Positions 50,101-58,269 are shown, counted from the stretch's first letter. The stretch: 64,000 nucleotides of DNA from Corynebacterium jeddahense (GCF_028609865.1 NZ_CP063194.1:2480001-2544000); one strand, 5' to 3'. Notes: generated by a model not told the origin, from the sequence alone. Program-made: numbers and translations.

Positions 50101-50454
50101 GTCCCCCGCACGGTAGGTCAGCGCGACGATGCTCGCCGTCGCGCCCGAGCGCAGATACTGGCTGCGGATCTCGCCGGTCGCTGGATCTTCGCTGCGCCGC
50201 CACGCACCGCGAATGTACGACACACGACTGCGGCCCTTGTCCCGGCCACCTACCTCTTGCTGGGCGGCCGCGTTGAATTGCAGCTTTCCGGGTGGAACCA
50301 GCACGGCGGACAACGCGTCGATGAGCGTCGACTTGCCCGATCCCGACGCACCCGTGATCAGGAATCCTTTCTGGCCCACAGGGATGTCGTAGTAGCCGTC
50401 GAACGTGCCCCAGTTGACCAGCTGCACGCGCGCGAGACGGAATTGTGCTGTCAC
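47164..50454 (-). CDS. jetC: Wadjet protein JetC, SMC/MukB-like ATPase
   Basis: 1,096 residues. N-terminal Walker A in LITGASGSGKSTLIDAL (about 32-48), a long coiled-coil region rich in Ala/Glu/Arg between about 230 and 900 with a hinge-like globular part near 440-600, signature ALSGGQAQKLVFF about 988 and Walker B ATVVLDEAFDRADP about 1020. It extrudes DNA loops with JetA and JetB and selects small circular DNA for cleavage. 4-bp overlap with jetB. Confidence 0.95.
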   Translation of the reverse strand: MTAQFRLARVQLVNWGTFDGYYDIPVGQKGFLITGASGSGKSTLIDALSAVLVPPGKLQFNAAAQQEVGGRDKGRSRVSYIRGAWRRSEDPATGEIRSQYLRSGATASIVALTYRAGDESLTLTAIYRLNAGQQQEAQVKTLYGIFPSEVDVDGFVPLLQNSLDKRKLEAAYKTAGVTFTEQYSVFANRFRAKLGIGSEEAQMLLYRTQSAKSLGSMDELFRNYMLDVPGTFKIAEDAVATHEDLRQAYERLEDVHQQIETLAPLPGLNSKLKDAQATQEHTAALSAALPHVRRAIEAKQLRERIDVSSAHHVALDVQAQSLTARKATQQEALQRAAMRREHFAGESLGALEREIAREEQTLARRAKEVKKLQAVAQLEGPLDTERFAELKAQAATELAAAPEQEQRLLEAWFAARRERDGLADAEAAVGAELASLGSRSSNIEQAYVELRARLCADTGLTVGELPYVGELIDVLPEQTEWEPVIQRLLGGFAVTLLVPAELEREVSGWVNGRHVGMRLEYRTVPEGVEVPRGPRNADSLFHKVRVVEHAMRPWLMRMLATTFDYALVRTVEELERQTQRAATIDGLERNPADRTGSARYVKNDRRRLGVRRDYRLGSSNHAKVEALRAELADAKRATAAASNRLSDVERKQQAHKRDVELATTIDALEWADVDVSGVEEVLAGLRAELARLTSSPEAQELEQAWREASEALKATERELAGVTGQLAVVAGELEKARARLRTIQEAQVEVDPALAQELEAMLAATTRRLTQENLSDSADKVAAQLDAQAKQAARTITESSNAIVTILTQYIAQWSAESADLQATAEFAGEAITRLDALRSDRLPEFRGRFLDLLNGQSVMHLSKIYTELQRAKGDIETNLGPINASLRRSPYTEGRFLQIEVRDNRDRVVRDFMQDLRNATAGSLSEADEKNAIERYHRLAAIMDRLGSSERADRSWRSVVLDTRRHVKFVGNEVDAEGTVHNTHVDSAALSGGQAQKLVFFCLAAALRYRLAGVDADVPRYATVVLDEAFDRADPVFTRTAMDVFTSFGFHMVLATPLKLIKTLSPYVDGTIVVHYTEDPVARSTFELIDTHAPA

Positions 50455-51050
50455 TGCTTATCCCCTTCCTGCGCCAAACGCAAATACTCCGCGCGCAGGG
50501 CGTACACGGTGTCCGCGTCGAAGATGTGCCGTAGCACCGGCGAGACCTCCCAACGCCCCTCCGTCTCCGTGTCAGTGAGCAGGCTGTATTTGCGGATCGT
50601 GTTCACCGCCGCCGTAAACCGCTTCTTAAAGCCTGCCTCGTCCCGGTTATCCACCGCGCGGACGTAGCCGATGGCGTTGTACAGCTCGTCTTCGCCGACG
50701 ATCACACGCTCGCCCGGTGCGGACATGCCCAGCTCGTGGCGCAGCTGGAGCAAGATAGCCGTCTGCAGGTGCGTGAGCGCCTCCGTGCGTAGGACCGGCG
50801 GCACCTGCACATCCTGGTTATCCGGGCGCACGTGGCGTGTGAACGCGATGCCGGCTTCCTCGTCCACTATCAGCTCCAAGAAGACGTCGTGCAGTCGCGA
50901 ACGCAGGGCCTCAGTATCGGTAGTGATCGCGTGCCACGTTTCCTTCTTCCGGTCGGCGGTGATGAGTGGTCCTTTCAGCAGGTCCACTAGCGCCCGGCGC
51001 GATTCCTCGGACAGTGTGCCGGTGTCTCCTGTCCACAGGGGTTCCGTCAT
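50451..51050 (-). CDS. jetB: Wadjet protein JetB, MukE-like subunit
   Basis: 199 residues, DUF4194. TEALTHLQTAILLQLRHELG and FTAAVNTIRKYSLL with GRWEVSPVLRHIFDADTV match the MukE-like winged-helix pattern. Overlaps jetA and jetC by 4 bp each, the standard jetABC coupling. Confidence 0.92.
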   Translation of the reverse strand: MTEPLWTGDTGTLSEESRRALVDLLKGPLITADRKKETWHAITTDTEALRSRLHDVFLELIVDEEAGIAFTRHVRPDNQDVQVPPVLRTEALTHLQTAILLQLRHELGMSAPGERVIVGEDELYNAIGYVRAVDNRDEAGFKKRFTAAVNTIRKYSLLTDTETEGRWEVSPVLRHIFDADTVYALRAEYLRLAQEGDKQ

Positions 51051-52522
51051 GCCATCTCCTCTACTGCAACGACGTCGAAGTGCCAGCGTGGAACCGTCGC
51101 TACGCGAATGCTCCCATCTTCTTCCTCAAAGCTGACCTGTTCGCGCCCCTCCCTACGCACGCCGTAGCGCGCCGCGAGGTACACCAATCCCACCACAGAG
51201 CCAAGGCCTTGGGTCGCCGGGTGGCGTTCGAGCACCTTGCTTATCGACGCACCTCCGGCCGCCTCCACGGTCTCACTGACAGCCTCCATGAGCTCCTCCA
51301 GATCGATCTCGCTTTCGCGCACAACGCTGTAGAGCTCCTCGGGGTCGCTCTCACCCGGCTCGAACGCCTCCACTGTGCTCGTGATCACCTCGGCGCCCGG
51401 GTCGGCGAGCTTGAGCTGCGCTACCGAGGTCACCTGCATGCCGATACGCTGCAGCGGAGTGGCCATTTTGTGCGTTGCAGAGAGTTCTTCACGCTCCGCG
51501 GCGTCCGCGGCGAGCTTGCGGGTATCACGCAACAGCTCAATCATCCGACGGTCCTCGGCGAACTGCTCGCTGGCGACATAGTTGCGCAGGTTCCGGGCGA
51601 GACGCGTCATCATTGCGTTGACCTCGTAGCCGGCGTCTTCCATGTCTCGGAATAGCGCGCGGAACCGCGCCCGTTCCTCCGCTGTCATCGCGTCCTCGCC
51701 GACACGCTCGAGGATCTGCCTGATCCACGTGTCCAGCCACGCGCCGCGCTCTGGGTCGACCACCAGCGAGTAAAACGCGTTGAAGCTCCTCCCCGCGTCC
51801 GACTCACCGATGAGGTCCACGCCCGCAAAGATCTCGTCCAGTACATCGCCCCGCGACCCTTCCGGGTCGAGCAGCTGACGCCGCAGTTGCGAATTCAACG
51901 CCTCGAGCTCGTGCCGCACACGTGCAAAGTCCCCGGGGATCGCGCTGGCCTGGCCGAGGATGTCGCTCACTCGCTCGCGCACGGAAGCGGGGGAGGGCAG
52001 CTCAAACTCGCCGCGCTCTACCTGGGCAATCTCAGCGTCAATGCGCGCCCGTTCAGCTTCCAGCTGCACAAGCCGTGTCTCGATGTTCGGATCGGTATCT
52101 CGGGCGAGTGCTTGCAGGGCACTGCTTATCGACGCAACCCGGCTCGCGGTCACCGCCGACCTCGGGGCGCTCACCCGCTCCATGAATTGCAGCGCCGTCA
52201 GTGCTTGCTCGCTCGGTTCCAGTGTCTCACCCGATGCCTTCGTGCCAGATTTACGCACAAGCCAGCCAGCTTTGACCCAGTCGTTGCAGTAGGCGGCAGG
52301 GGTCTTTGGTAGGTCGAATGTCTCGCGCAGCACCGCGAAGTCGGCTGCCATGAGCTCGTAGAGCTGAGCGGCTGGCCGGGCCTCCGCGCCACGCGGGAAG
52401 TGTTCGGCCACCACCGCAAGCAGGACCGGCGCGTTATCGGCGTGGAGCAGGCGGATCGCCGCCGACTCTTCCTTCTGACGTTTGTACGTCAGCGCACGGG
52501 CCTGAATACTCATGCGAGCCAT
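51047..52522 (-). CDS. jetA: Wadjet protein JetA, MukF-like kleisin
   Basis: 491 residues, DUF3375. It opens MARMSIQARALTYKRQKEES (an alternative ATG at 52513 starts MSIQARAL). RASLEKW-type features are replaced by RSFNAFYSLVVDPERGAWLD, common in this family, followed by helical segments and the C-terminal winged helix (SKVLERHPATQGLGSVVGLV). Two copies of the dispersed repeat lie inside it (51239-51260, giving GGASIS; 52124-52142). First gene of the Wadjet operon, divergent from the 6C RNA. Confidence 0.92.
   Translation of the reverse strand: MARMSIQARALTYKRQKEESAAIRLLHADNAPVLLAVVAEHFPRGAEARPAAQLYELMAADFAVLRETFDLPKTPAAYCNDWVKAGWLVRKSGTKASGETLEPSEQALTALQFMERVSAPRSAVTASRVASISSALQALARDTDPNIETRLVQLEAERARIDAEIAQVERGEFELPSPASVRERVSDILGQASAIPGDFARVRHELEALNSQLRRQLLDPEGSRGDVLDEIFAGVDLIGESDAGRSFNAFYSLVVDPERGAWLDTWIRQILERVGEDAMTAEERARFRALFRDMEDAGYEVNAMMTRLARNLRNYVASEQFAEDRRMIELLRDTRKLAADAAEREELSATHKMATPLQRIGMQVTSVAQLKLADPGAEVITSTVEAFEPGESDPEELYSVVRESEIDLEELMEAVSETVEAAGGASISKVLERHPATQGLGSVVGLVYLAARYGVRREGREQVSFEEEDGSIRVATVPRWHFDVVAVEEMA
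51239..51260 (+). repeat. Dispersed ~22-bp repeat inside jetA
   Basis: GCTTATCGACG + CACCTCCGGCC, the best match to the consensus in the window, lying in coding sequence. A partial copy (GCTTATCGACGCAACCCGG) is at 52124-52142 in the same gene. Confidence 0.65.
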
Positions 52523-52573
52523 CTTCCCACGCCAAACCCCCACCTGCACCGACGCCCAACTCTCCACATGATC

Positions 52574-52602
52574 TAGACAGACAACGCGCGATGGTCTATA
52601 TT
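52574..52602 (+). promoter_or_regulatory. Promoter of the 6C RNA
   Basis: TAGACA (52574-52579), 17-bp spacer, TATATT (52597-52602); one mismatch to each consensus box. Predicted start at about 52609. Confidence 0.7.
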
Positions 52603-52608
52603 CATGTT

Positions 52609-52702
52609 CGCGAGCCCTTTCGCCCACGGTCCACCCCCCCGAGACCGGTAGAGCACTCACCCACCCCCCATTTCGAGTGCGAGTAGGCGAAAGGGTTTCG
52701 TC
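52609..52702 (+). ncRNA. 6C small RNA
   Basis: Structure read by hand: outer stem CCCTTTCGCC (52615-52624) with GGCGAAAGGG (52686-52695). Inside are two hairpins, GGTC...GACC (52628-52646) and GCACTC...GAGTGC (52653-52680), each with a run of six or more C in its loop. The outer stem is followed by TTTCGTCTT, so it may also terminate. Two C-run loops inside a closing stem are the hallmark of the actinobacterial 6C RNA (related to mycobacterial B11), which acts on mRNAs through the C-rich loops. Confidence 0.85.
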
Positions 52703-52725
52703 TTGCGCGCGGCCAGATCAAGACC

Positions 52726-52766
52726 CAAAAACGAAAGACCCGCCACCTCGTGTTCTAGGTGGCGGG
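52726..52766 (-). terminator. Terminator of the DUF5129-like gene
   Basis: Perfect 10-bp stem CCCGCCACCT / AGGTGGCGGG with an 8-nt loop, followed on the minus strand by TCTTTCGTTTTTG. Confidence 0.8.
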
Positions 52767-52874
52767 CCGCGCTTCGAATTTCTCCGTGGCTTCAAGTATA
52801 AACACGGATTCATTAATGAAAAGTTGAAACGCAAAATGTGATGAATGTCACCTGAGTTGAACCTGAGCGAACGC

Positions 52875-54320
52875 TTAGAAACTCGAGCTGCCGCCGCCCG
52901 CGCTGAACCCGGAAGAGGACACCGAGGAGCTCCCGCCGCCCGAGGACGCCCCCTGTGCTGCCTGCACGTTTGAGTCGTGCCACGTGGACAGGTGGGCGTA
53001 CGGCACGTACCCCGTGTACCAGAAGCCGGAGTCGTACACCGCCGGCACCGTGAGCTTTTCGCGCTCCTTCACGTCGCTGAACTGCTTCTTCTTCACCTCC
53101 TCGAGGATGACGCGGTAGTCGCCGAGCATGCGCGTGAAGTCGTCCACGAACGTGGGGGAGGTCGGGTTCGCATCGAGCACCTCGATCTGGCGCAGCAGGC
53201 CGTCGAGCTCCTCGCGCAGCACCCGGTCCTTCACCTCGCTGCGCGCGCGGAAGACGTCGGTGCGGATTGTGGTCAGGTCCGCGCGCCGCGTCGCCGCGTC
53301 GCCGTGCTCCACCGCGAACAGGCGGTCGATGTTGTCCTCCGCGTTCGAGGTGTGCTCGACCGCCTCCGCCGCGTCCGCGAGCTGCTTGCGGTGCTTGTAC
53401 ACCACGCCGTCGTCGCCCATATTGATCGAGCTCAGGCCGCCCGCGCCGCTGACCAGCTCGTTCAGAGAGAGGAAACGGTCGCGCACCTCGGCCCACTGGC
53501 GGCGCAGCGTCTCGTCCGCGAACGCCGAGGACAGCGAGTTCGCCCGCACGTCCACCTCGTCCAGCCTCCCCGCCAGCCGCGTGTACTCGCCGGTGACCAG
53601 GTCGTAGTCCTCCCGCGCCTGGGCGATTGCTTTACGACGCCGCTCCCGCACCGCCACCGCCACCGCCGAGCCACCGAACCCCACGGCCGCGCCGCCGAGA
53701 CCGAGGCCCATCGCGGCGCCCACGCGGGAATCTTCCGCCGCGTCGACCTTGTGCTGCGCGATGGCATCCGCGTCCATGGCCTGGTTGGCCGTGCGGAACA
53801 GGCCCGCGGGGATGTTGCCGTCGCGCACGCCGGGCTTCATGGCGTCGAGGAGGTCCTGGACGTGGCCGTCGTCGTCGAGCGCGAGCTCCGAGGTCACGTC
53901 GTCGCCGCCGTAAATGAACCCCTGGCGCGGGTCGAGGCCCACGCCGACGATGAGCACGCCGTCGCGCGGGCGGCCGTTCTCGCCCTTCGACTGGTCGATG
54001 AGGTCGGGGTACTCCGAGCGCAGGAGGCCCTCCACGTCGTCCATGATGTTCTGGTGGTTGGTCTGGAACACCATGTAGTGGAGGTCGGTGACCACCGACG
54101 GGGCGTCGATACGCGAGGTGTCGCTGAGGAGCCGCTCGCGGTCGGCGGGGGAGAGGACCCCCTGCGGGTCGTCGATGCTCGCCTGCGGCGCGCCGGCGGT
54201 CTGCACGGCCACCTCCTGCGCGTCGGGGACGTCGACGGCCGCGTAGCCGATACCGCCGCCCGCCAGACCGACGAGCGCCGTGGCGCCGAGGATGGTTCCA
54301 ATCTGCTTCAGGTTGGGCAT
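52875..54320 (-). CDS. Membrane protein of DUF5129 type
   Basis: 481 residues. An N-terminal membrane/signal segment (TILGATALVGLAGGGIGYAA) is followed by a TPM-like extracytoplasmic domain (VTDLHYMVFQTNHQ, DGVLIVGVGLDPRQGFIYGG), a second span (VGAAMGLGLGGAAVGFGGSA, about 195-220), a long helical cytoplasmic part, and a low-complexity Gly/Ser tail. This layout matches corynebacterial DUF5129 proteins. Function unknown. The gene downstream of its promoter partner at 54330 is co-directional with 9 bp between them. Confidence 0.7.
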   Translation of the reverse strand: MPNLKQIGTILGATALVGLAGGGIGYAAVDVPDAQEVAVQTAGAPQASIDDPQGVLSPADRERLLSDTSRIDAPSVVTDLHYMVFQTNHQNIMDDVEGLLRSEYPDLIDQSKGENGRPRDGVLIVGVGLDPRQGFIYGGDDVTSELALDDDGHVQDLLDAMKPGVRDGNIPAGLFRTANQAMDADAIAQHKVDAAEDSRVGAAMGLGLGGAAVGFGGSAVAVAVRERRRKAIAQAREDYDLVTGEYTRLAGRLDEVDVRANSLSSAFADETLRRQWAEVRDRFLSLNELVSGAGGLSSINMGDDGVVYKHRKQLADAAEAVEHTSNAEDNIDRLFAVEHGDAATRRADLTTIRTDVFRARSEVKDRVLREELDGLLRQIEVLDANPTSPTFVDDFTRMLGDYRVILEEVKKKQFSDVKEREKLTVPAVYDSGFWYTGYVPYAHLSTWHDSNVQAAQGASSGGGSSSVSSSGFSAGGGSSSF

Positions 54321-54329
54321 GGCTCCACC

Positions 54330-55037
54330 TTAGAACGGCTCGGCCACCGCCCGGGCGAGCACGACGGTGCCGGGTTCGATGCGCTCGCGCAACTGCTTCT
54401 CGACGTCCTCCGGCCCGTCCGACGTGAGCAGCCACCCCGCCCATGCGTCCTTGCCGGGCGAGAAGACGCCGTCGCCCTTGCCAATGAGGTTGAGCGTCGC
54501 GTCGCGCAGCCACAGCGGGCCGACGAGCGCCGCGTGTTCGGTGCCCTCGAGCGGGACGACGTAGGGCTGGTAGGCGACGGTGTTGTGGGCGGCGACCGTG
54601 GCGTCGAAAAGCTGCTGCGCGAGGAGCACGTGCTGCGGCGCGCCGAGGTAGACGATGGTGGTGAGCGAGAGCGGGCCGCGCGGCTCGTCGCGCACGGTGA
54701 GGCCGGTGAGCCCGCCGAGCGAGGCGGGGAAGCGCGTCGGCTCGGCGGGGCCCTCGAAGAAGAACGAGTCGAGCGCCTCGTCCCGGTTCGTGGTGGCGAA
54801 GTCCACGAGCGCGTTGAGCTCGTAGAGCCGCAGCGACTCCGGGGCGGCGAGGTTGTCGTAGGCGGCCTGGCAGCGCAGGTCCCAGAGCATGAACTCGTCG
54901 TCGATGGGGTGGGGGTGCGGGGAGACCGCGGCGATCTCCGCCCCGCTGCCGGCGATGCGCCGCCGGTACAGGTCGTACGCGCTGTCGAGGTCGTGCTCGT
55001 GCGCCACAAAGTGGGTGGTGACGATCTCGAAGGGCAT
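54330..55037 (-). CDS. Hypothetical soluble protein
   Basis: 235 residues, acidic, no membrane span. Segments LVDFATTNRDEALDSFFFEG and GKGDGVFSPGKDAWAGWLL are not recognised. It precedes the DUF5129-like gene by 9 bp, so the two form an operon; a parS site lies 26 bp before its start. Confidence 0.6.
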   Translation of the reverse strand: MPFEIVTTHFVAHEHDLDSAYDLYRRRIAGSGAEIAAVSPHPHPIDDEFMLWDLRCQAAYDNLAAPESLRLYELNALVDFATTNRDEALDSFFFEGPAEPTRFPASLGGLTGLTVRDEPRGPLSLTTIVYLGAPQHVLLAQQLFDATVAAHNTVAYQPYVVPLEGTEHAALVGPLWLRDATLNLIGKGDGVFSPGKDAWAGWLLTSDGPEDVEKQLRERIEPGTVVLARAVAEPF

Positions 55038-55063
55038 GGGTCAAGGGTACGCGCTCGCGCGTT

Positions 55064-55077
55064 GTTTCACGTGAAAC
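55064..55077. other. parS site 3
   Basis: GTTTCACGTGAAAC, between two minus-strand genes. Confidence 0.85.
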
Positions 55078-55078
55078 G

Positions 55079-56773
55079 CTAACGCGGCAGGCGGTACTTC
55101 CGCATTCGGCTAGTCTGAGGCGCGGTAGGCGCAATCTCTCCGGCATCCACGAGCCTCCGGAGCTTGGGTCGTAAGGAGCCCACGCTTACCCCCATCATCT
55201 CGGCAATCTCCTTTGCAGATGATTCGCCGTGTTTGGCCAAAACTGCGATCACCTCGAGTTCCTGCTCCGTGAGCTCTTTATCGCCCACACCTAGCCTGAA
55301 GCTGTCTTCGTCAGAACCCGGCCTGAGTAGACCGCTTCGGGACAGCGTGATCAGCAGCTTCCGCGCGTCATCACTGTCGAGGCCTAGATGCTGCCGGAGC
55401 TCGCGGACAGACACCGCGCCAAGTCCGCTGGCGATAGCCAGCGCGACTCGCTCCTGTCGTGAGCTCTCCGGCGCGATCGAGTCCAGCCAGCTCGACATCT
55501 CCGGATCAAGCAGCCCAAATCGGTAGAGAACAACGGTGAATTCCCCGATCCTTGCATCGAATTTCGGCTGCGGCAACCCGTATTCAAGCATTCCGTCTTT
55601 CATGCGCTGAATCCCGCTGCCCTCATTCTCAGCAACGCGCATGGATCCAGACGGGGTGGGCAGGTTGCTTAACAGGTTGGCGAGCGCTGGGTTGCGGCTC
55701 ATCGACCTGTTTTCTTCGAGGTTATCGAGCGTCCGGTCCCCCCAGAGACCTCCCGGGTTGTTCACCTCTACACGATCAGGAAAGACGTCTATCTGCACCT
55801 GACGCCCTTGAACTTGCGGGCTGTAATCACGGTGCATCACGGCATTCACTACCGCTTCGCGCAAAGCGATCTCCGGAATTTCAGGTTCATCGACCATCGT
55901 CGATCCGTGCTCGACCGTGCGAGTCCGGAGGTTTCGCAATATTACCTTGATTGCGTCTTCAACAGCCAGTGGGAGAGGCCCATCACAGTGCGCTCGGTCG
56001 AGGAAACGGGTCGTATCGGCCGACTTCTCTTTTGTCGGATGAACGGCCACGTCAATGTACAGCTGCGGGTAGAACTGCTGCGGGTAGTACCCCAGCGCAA
56101 GCATTCCCGCTAGGATTGGCCGACTCTCCGAGTCAATCACTTGCAGGCGTTCAAGCACCTCCTCCTCGCTCTTGATGCCCTGGCGGATGCGCGAACCGCG
56201 CTTTTCCAACGATTCGATGAGGCCGGTCCAAGCATGGCTGTCCAAATCCGAAACTTCCGCTCCGTCCACTACAGACTGTTCGGAATCGTCCGGTTGATAC
56301 AAGGTGGTGAGCTGAAAAACCTCATAACTGGAAAGCTTCTGGTCACCGTCAAGTACCCGCTTGTAGGCCCCATCCCGCAAACCCTGAGCAGTGACGTAAC
56401 AGGGCATTTGCTTGCCCATCTGCACATCGCCTCGCATCGGGTGGATGCGGACGAGGATTACCGGTGAGCCTTCATTTTCGTCGGACTCGATGTTGTGTTT
56501 CGGAATAGGGGTGACCGGTGGCTTTGCTTGTCCTTCAGTAAACCCACTGATGAGTTGGTCGTTCGAGCGTCGCGGATCGAAACCCGGCGTGGGACGGAAG
56601 GTGCCCGACGCCTGTTCTTCCTCAATACCAAGGACAATGAGCCCACCATCGGTATTCGCGAAAGAGCTCACCGCTTTCCAGAACGCGGTATCTAGCTTGC
56701 CCGTCCCCGACTTTGCCTCAATGCAATGATCATCATTCCGCTGGCGCTCCAGCCGCGCCATGATGTCATTCAT
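55079..56773 (-). CDS. Schlafen-like AlbA_2 / HATPase_c_4 regulator
   Basis: 564 residues from ATG 56773 (MNDIMARLERQRNDD); the longer in-frame starts (GTG 56785, ATG 56806) would begin outside the conserved domain. AlbA_2 part: CIEAKSGTGKLDTAFWKAV and FANTDGGLIVLGIEE. The RecG-C/HATPase_c_4 part has LREAVVNAVMHRDYSP. The C-terminus holds two winged-helix-like units (VSVRELRQHLGLDSDDARKL; KEIAEMMGVSVGSLRPKLRR). Immediately upstream are four TACAGTGAC iterons, a likely autoregulatory operator. Same family as the gene at the left end of the window. Confidence 0.85.
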   Translation of the reverse strand: MNDIMARLERQRNDDHCIEAKSGTGKLDTAFWKAVSSFANTDGGLIVLGIEEEQASGTFRPTPGFDPRRSNDQLISGFTEGQAKPPVTPIPKHNIESDENEGSPVILVRIHPMRGDVQMGKQMPCYVTAQGLRDGAYKRVLDGDQKLSSYEVFQLTTLYQPDDSEQSVVDGAEVSDLDSHAWTGLIESLEKRGSRIRQGIKSEEEVLERLQVIDSESRPILAGMLALGYYPQQFYPQLYIDVAVHPTKEKSADTTRFLDRAHCDGPLPLAVEDAIKVILRNLRTRTVEHGSTMVDEPEIPEIALREAVVNAVMHRDYSPQVQGRQVQIDVFPDRVEVNNPGGLWGDRTLDNLEENRSMSRNPALANLLSNLPTPSGSMRVAENEGSGIQRMKDGMLEYGLPQPKFDARIGEFTVVLYRFGLLDPEMSSWLDSIAPESSRQERVALAIASGLGAVSVRELRQHLGLDSDDARKLLITLSRSGLLRPGSDEDSFRLGVGDKELTEQELEVIAVLAKHGESSAKEIAEMMGVSVGSLRPKLRRLVDAGEIAPTAPQTSRMRKYRLPR

Positions 56774-56828
56774 TCGTTCACTCACACCCTCATTGTAGCC
56801 CAACATCGACAGCAAGGCGCAGTAAACG

Positions 56829-56900
56829 TACAGTGACACCATCACTACGTACAGTGACACCCCCACTACATACAGTGACCGCTCCGAACCCTATAGTGAC
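56829..56900. promoter_or_regulatory. Four iterons TACAGTGAC at exact 21-bp period
   Basis: TACAGTGAC at 56829, 56850 and 56871 and TATAGTGAC at 56892. The first two copies extend to GTACAGTGACACC. The 21-bp period is two helical turns, so bound protomers would line up on one face. They lie 56 bp before the chosen start of the AlbA_2 gene and probably bind its product (inference). Confidence 0.75.
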
Positions 56901-56910
56901 AGCCCATAAA

Positions 56911-56924
56911 GTTTCACGTGAAAC
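56911..56924. other. parS site 4
   Basis: GTTTCACGTGAAAC, between the iterons and the terminator of the symporter gene. Confidence 0.85.
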
Positions 56925-56927
56925 AAC

Positions 56928-56949
56928 AAAAACCGCCCCGAAGGGCGGC
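56928..56949 (-). terminator. Terminator of the symporter gene
   Basis: Minus strand GCCGCCC-TTCG-GGGCGG followed by TTTTTG. Confidence 0.8.
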
Positions 56950-56964
56950 TGTACGGGCGCGAGG

Positions 56965-58182
56965 CTACTGCGCGGGGACGGCCGAAGGTGCGTCGTTAAG
57001 CGACTGCCCCTTGATCTTGCCCGCGGCGAACTTGTTCATGATGAGCGCGATCGCGCCGTCACCGGTGACGTTGGCGGCGGTGCCGAAGGAGTCGACCACG
57101 ATGTAGGAGGCGATCATGAGCGAGACCATGGACTCGTCGAAGCCGAGGTTGGCCTGGAGCAGGCCCACCGCCGCCATGATGGCGCCGCCGGGGACGCCGG
57201 GCGCCGCGATCATCATGATGCCGAGCAGGAGGATGAAGCCTGCGATCTGGCCGCTCGAGATGTCCAGGCTGGCCATGTAGACGATGGAGAGGGCGTAGAG
57301 CGTGATCTTCATCATCGAGCCGGAGAGGTGGATGGTGGCGCAGAGCGGGACGACGAAGCCGGCGACGTCCTCGTCCACCTTGTTCTTCAGCGCGGACTCG
57401 TAGGTGACCGGGATGGTCGCCGCGGAGGAGGAGGTGCCCAGGGCGGTGAAGTAGGCGGGCGCCATGTTCTTCAGGGCCTTGAACGGGTTCACGCCCGCGA
57501 TGGCACCGGCGGCGAGGTACTGGAGGAGGATGATCACGAGCGTCATCACGATGGAGAGGACGAGGACCACGCCCATGGCCTCCATGGTGTCGCCGAAGTT
57601 ATCGTTCATGCCGAGGTTGAGGAACGTGCCGAAGATGAAGATCGGCAGCAGGGGGATGACGAAGGTGGTGACCACCTTCATCACCACTGCGTTGAGCTCC
57701 TCGAGCACGTTCAGGAGGTTCGGCGACTTCACCCCCGTCATGGCCAGGCCGACGACAAAGGCGAGCAGAAGCGCGGACATGACCGCGAGTGGGGCGGGCA
57801 TGTCCACCGTGAAGTACGGCTCCAGGCCGCCGGCTTCGGGGTCGGCGACGTCCGTGACCAGGTGCTTGCCGTCGAGCAGCGTCGGGTACAGCGCCGACGC
57901 CGTGCCCCAGGCGATAAGGCCCGAGATGATCGTGGAGCCGTACGCGAGGCCGGCGGTGATGCCGAGCCACTTGCCCGCGCCCTGGCCCAGGCCCGCGATC
58001 GCGGGCGCGATGAGGGCGAAGATGAGGACTGGGACGAAGAAGCCGAGGAAGTTGGAGAACAGCCCGTTGAACGTGACAAAGATGCGGGCGAGCCAATCCG
58101 GGAAGAAGAAGCTGCAGGCGAAGCCGAGGACGATCGCCACAACCACCCAGAACAGCAGCGAGTGGAGGAGTTTATCTTTCAT
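56965..58182 (-). CDS. Dicarboxylate/amino acid:cation symporter (DAACS family)
   Basis: 405 residues, multi-span. Family features: FALIAPAIAGLGQGAGKWLG, the Ser-rich reentrant loop ALGTSSSAATIPVTYES, and CATIHLSGSMMKITLYALSI with GVPGGAIMAAVGLLQ. DAACS carriers take up glutamate, serine/threonine or C4-dicarboxylates with Na+ or H+; the substrate is not decided. The C-terminus (LNDAPSAVPAQ) is encoded by a copy of the dispersed 22-bp repeat, which may have replaced the original end. Confidence 0.9.
   Translation of the reverse strand: MKDKLLHSLLFWVVVAIVLGFACSFFFPDWLARIFVTFNGLFSNFLGFFVPVLIFALIAPAIAGLGQGAGKWLGITAGLAYGSTIISGLIAWGTASALYPTLLDGKHLVTDVADPEAGGLEPYFTVDMPAPLAVMSALLLAFVVGLAMTGVKSPNLLNVLEELNAVVMKVVTTFVIPLLPIFIFGTFLNLGMNDNFGDTMEAMGVVLVLSIVMTLVIILLQYLAAGAIAGVNPFKALKNMAPAYFTALGTSSSAATIPVTYESALKNKVDEDVAGFVVPLCATIHLSGSMMKITLYALSIVYMASLDISSGQIAGFILLLGIMMIAAPGVPGGAIMAAVGLLQANLGFDESMVSLMIASYIVVDSFGTAANVTGDGAIALIMNKFAAGKIKGQSLNDAPSAVPAQ
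56980..57001 (-). repeat. Dispersed ~22-bp repeat at the 3' end of the symporter gene
   Basis: GGCCGAAGGTG + CGTCGTTAAGC, the reverse complement of the consensus with one change, in coding sequence. Confidence 0.6.
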
Positions 58183-58269
58183 GGGAACAGCGTAGCCGGT
58201 AATTATGCACCTGACTGCAATTTGAACAACTTTTCATTCGCCGGCGGCCCGGCCGTATGCTTGGACACC

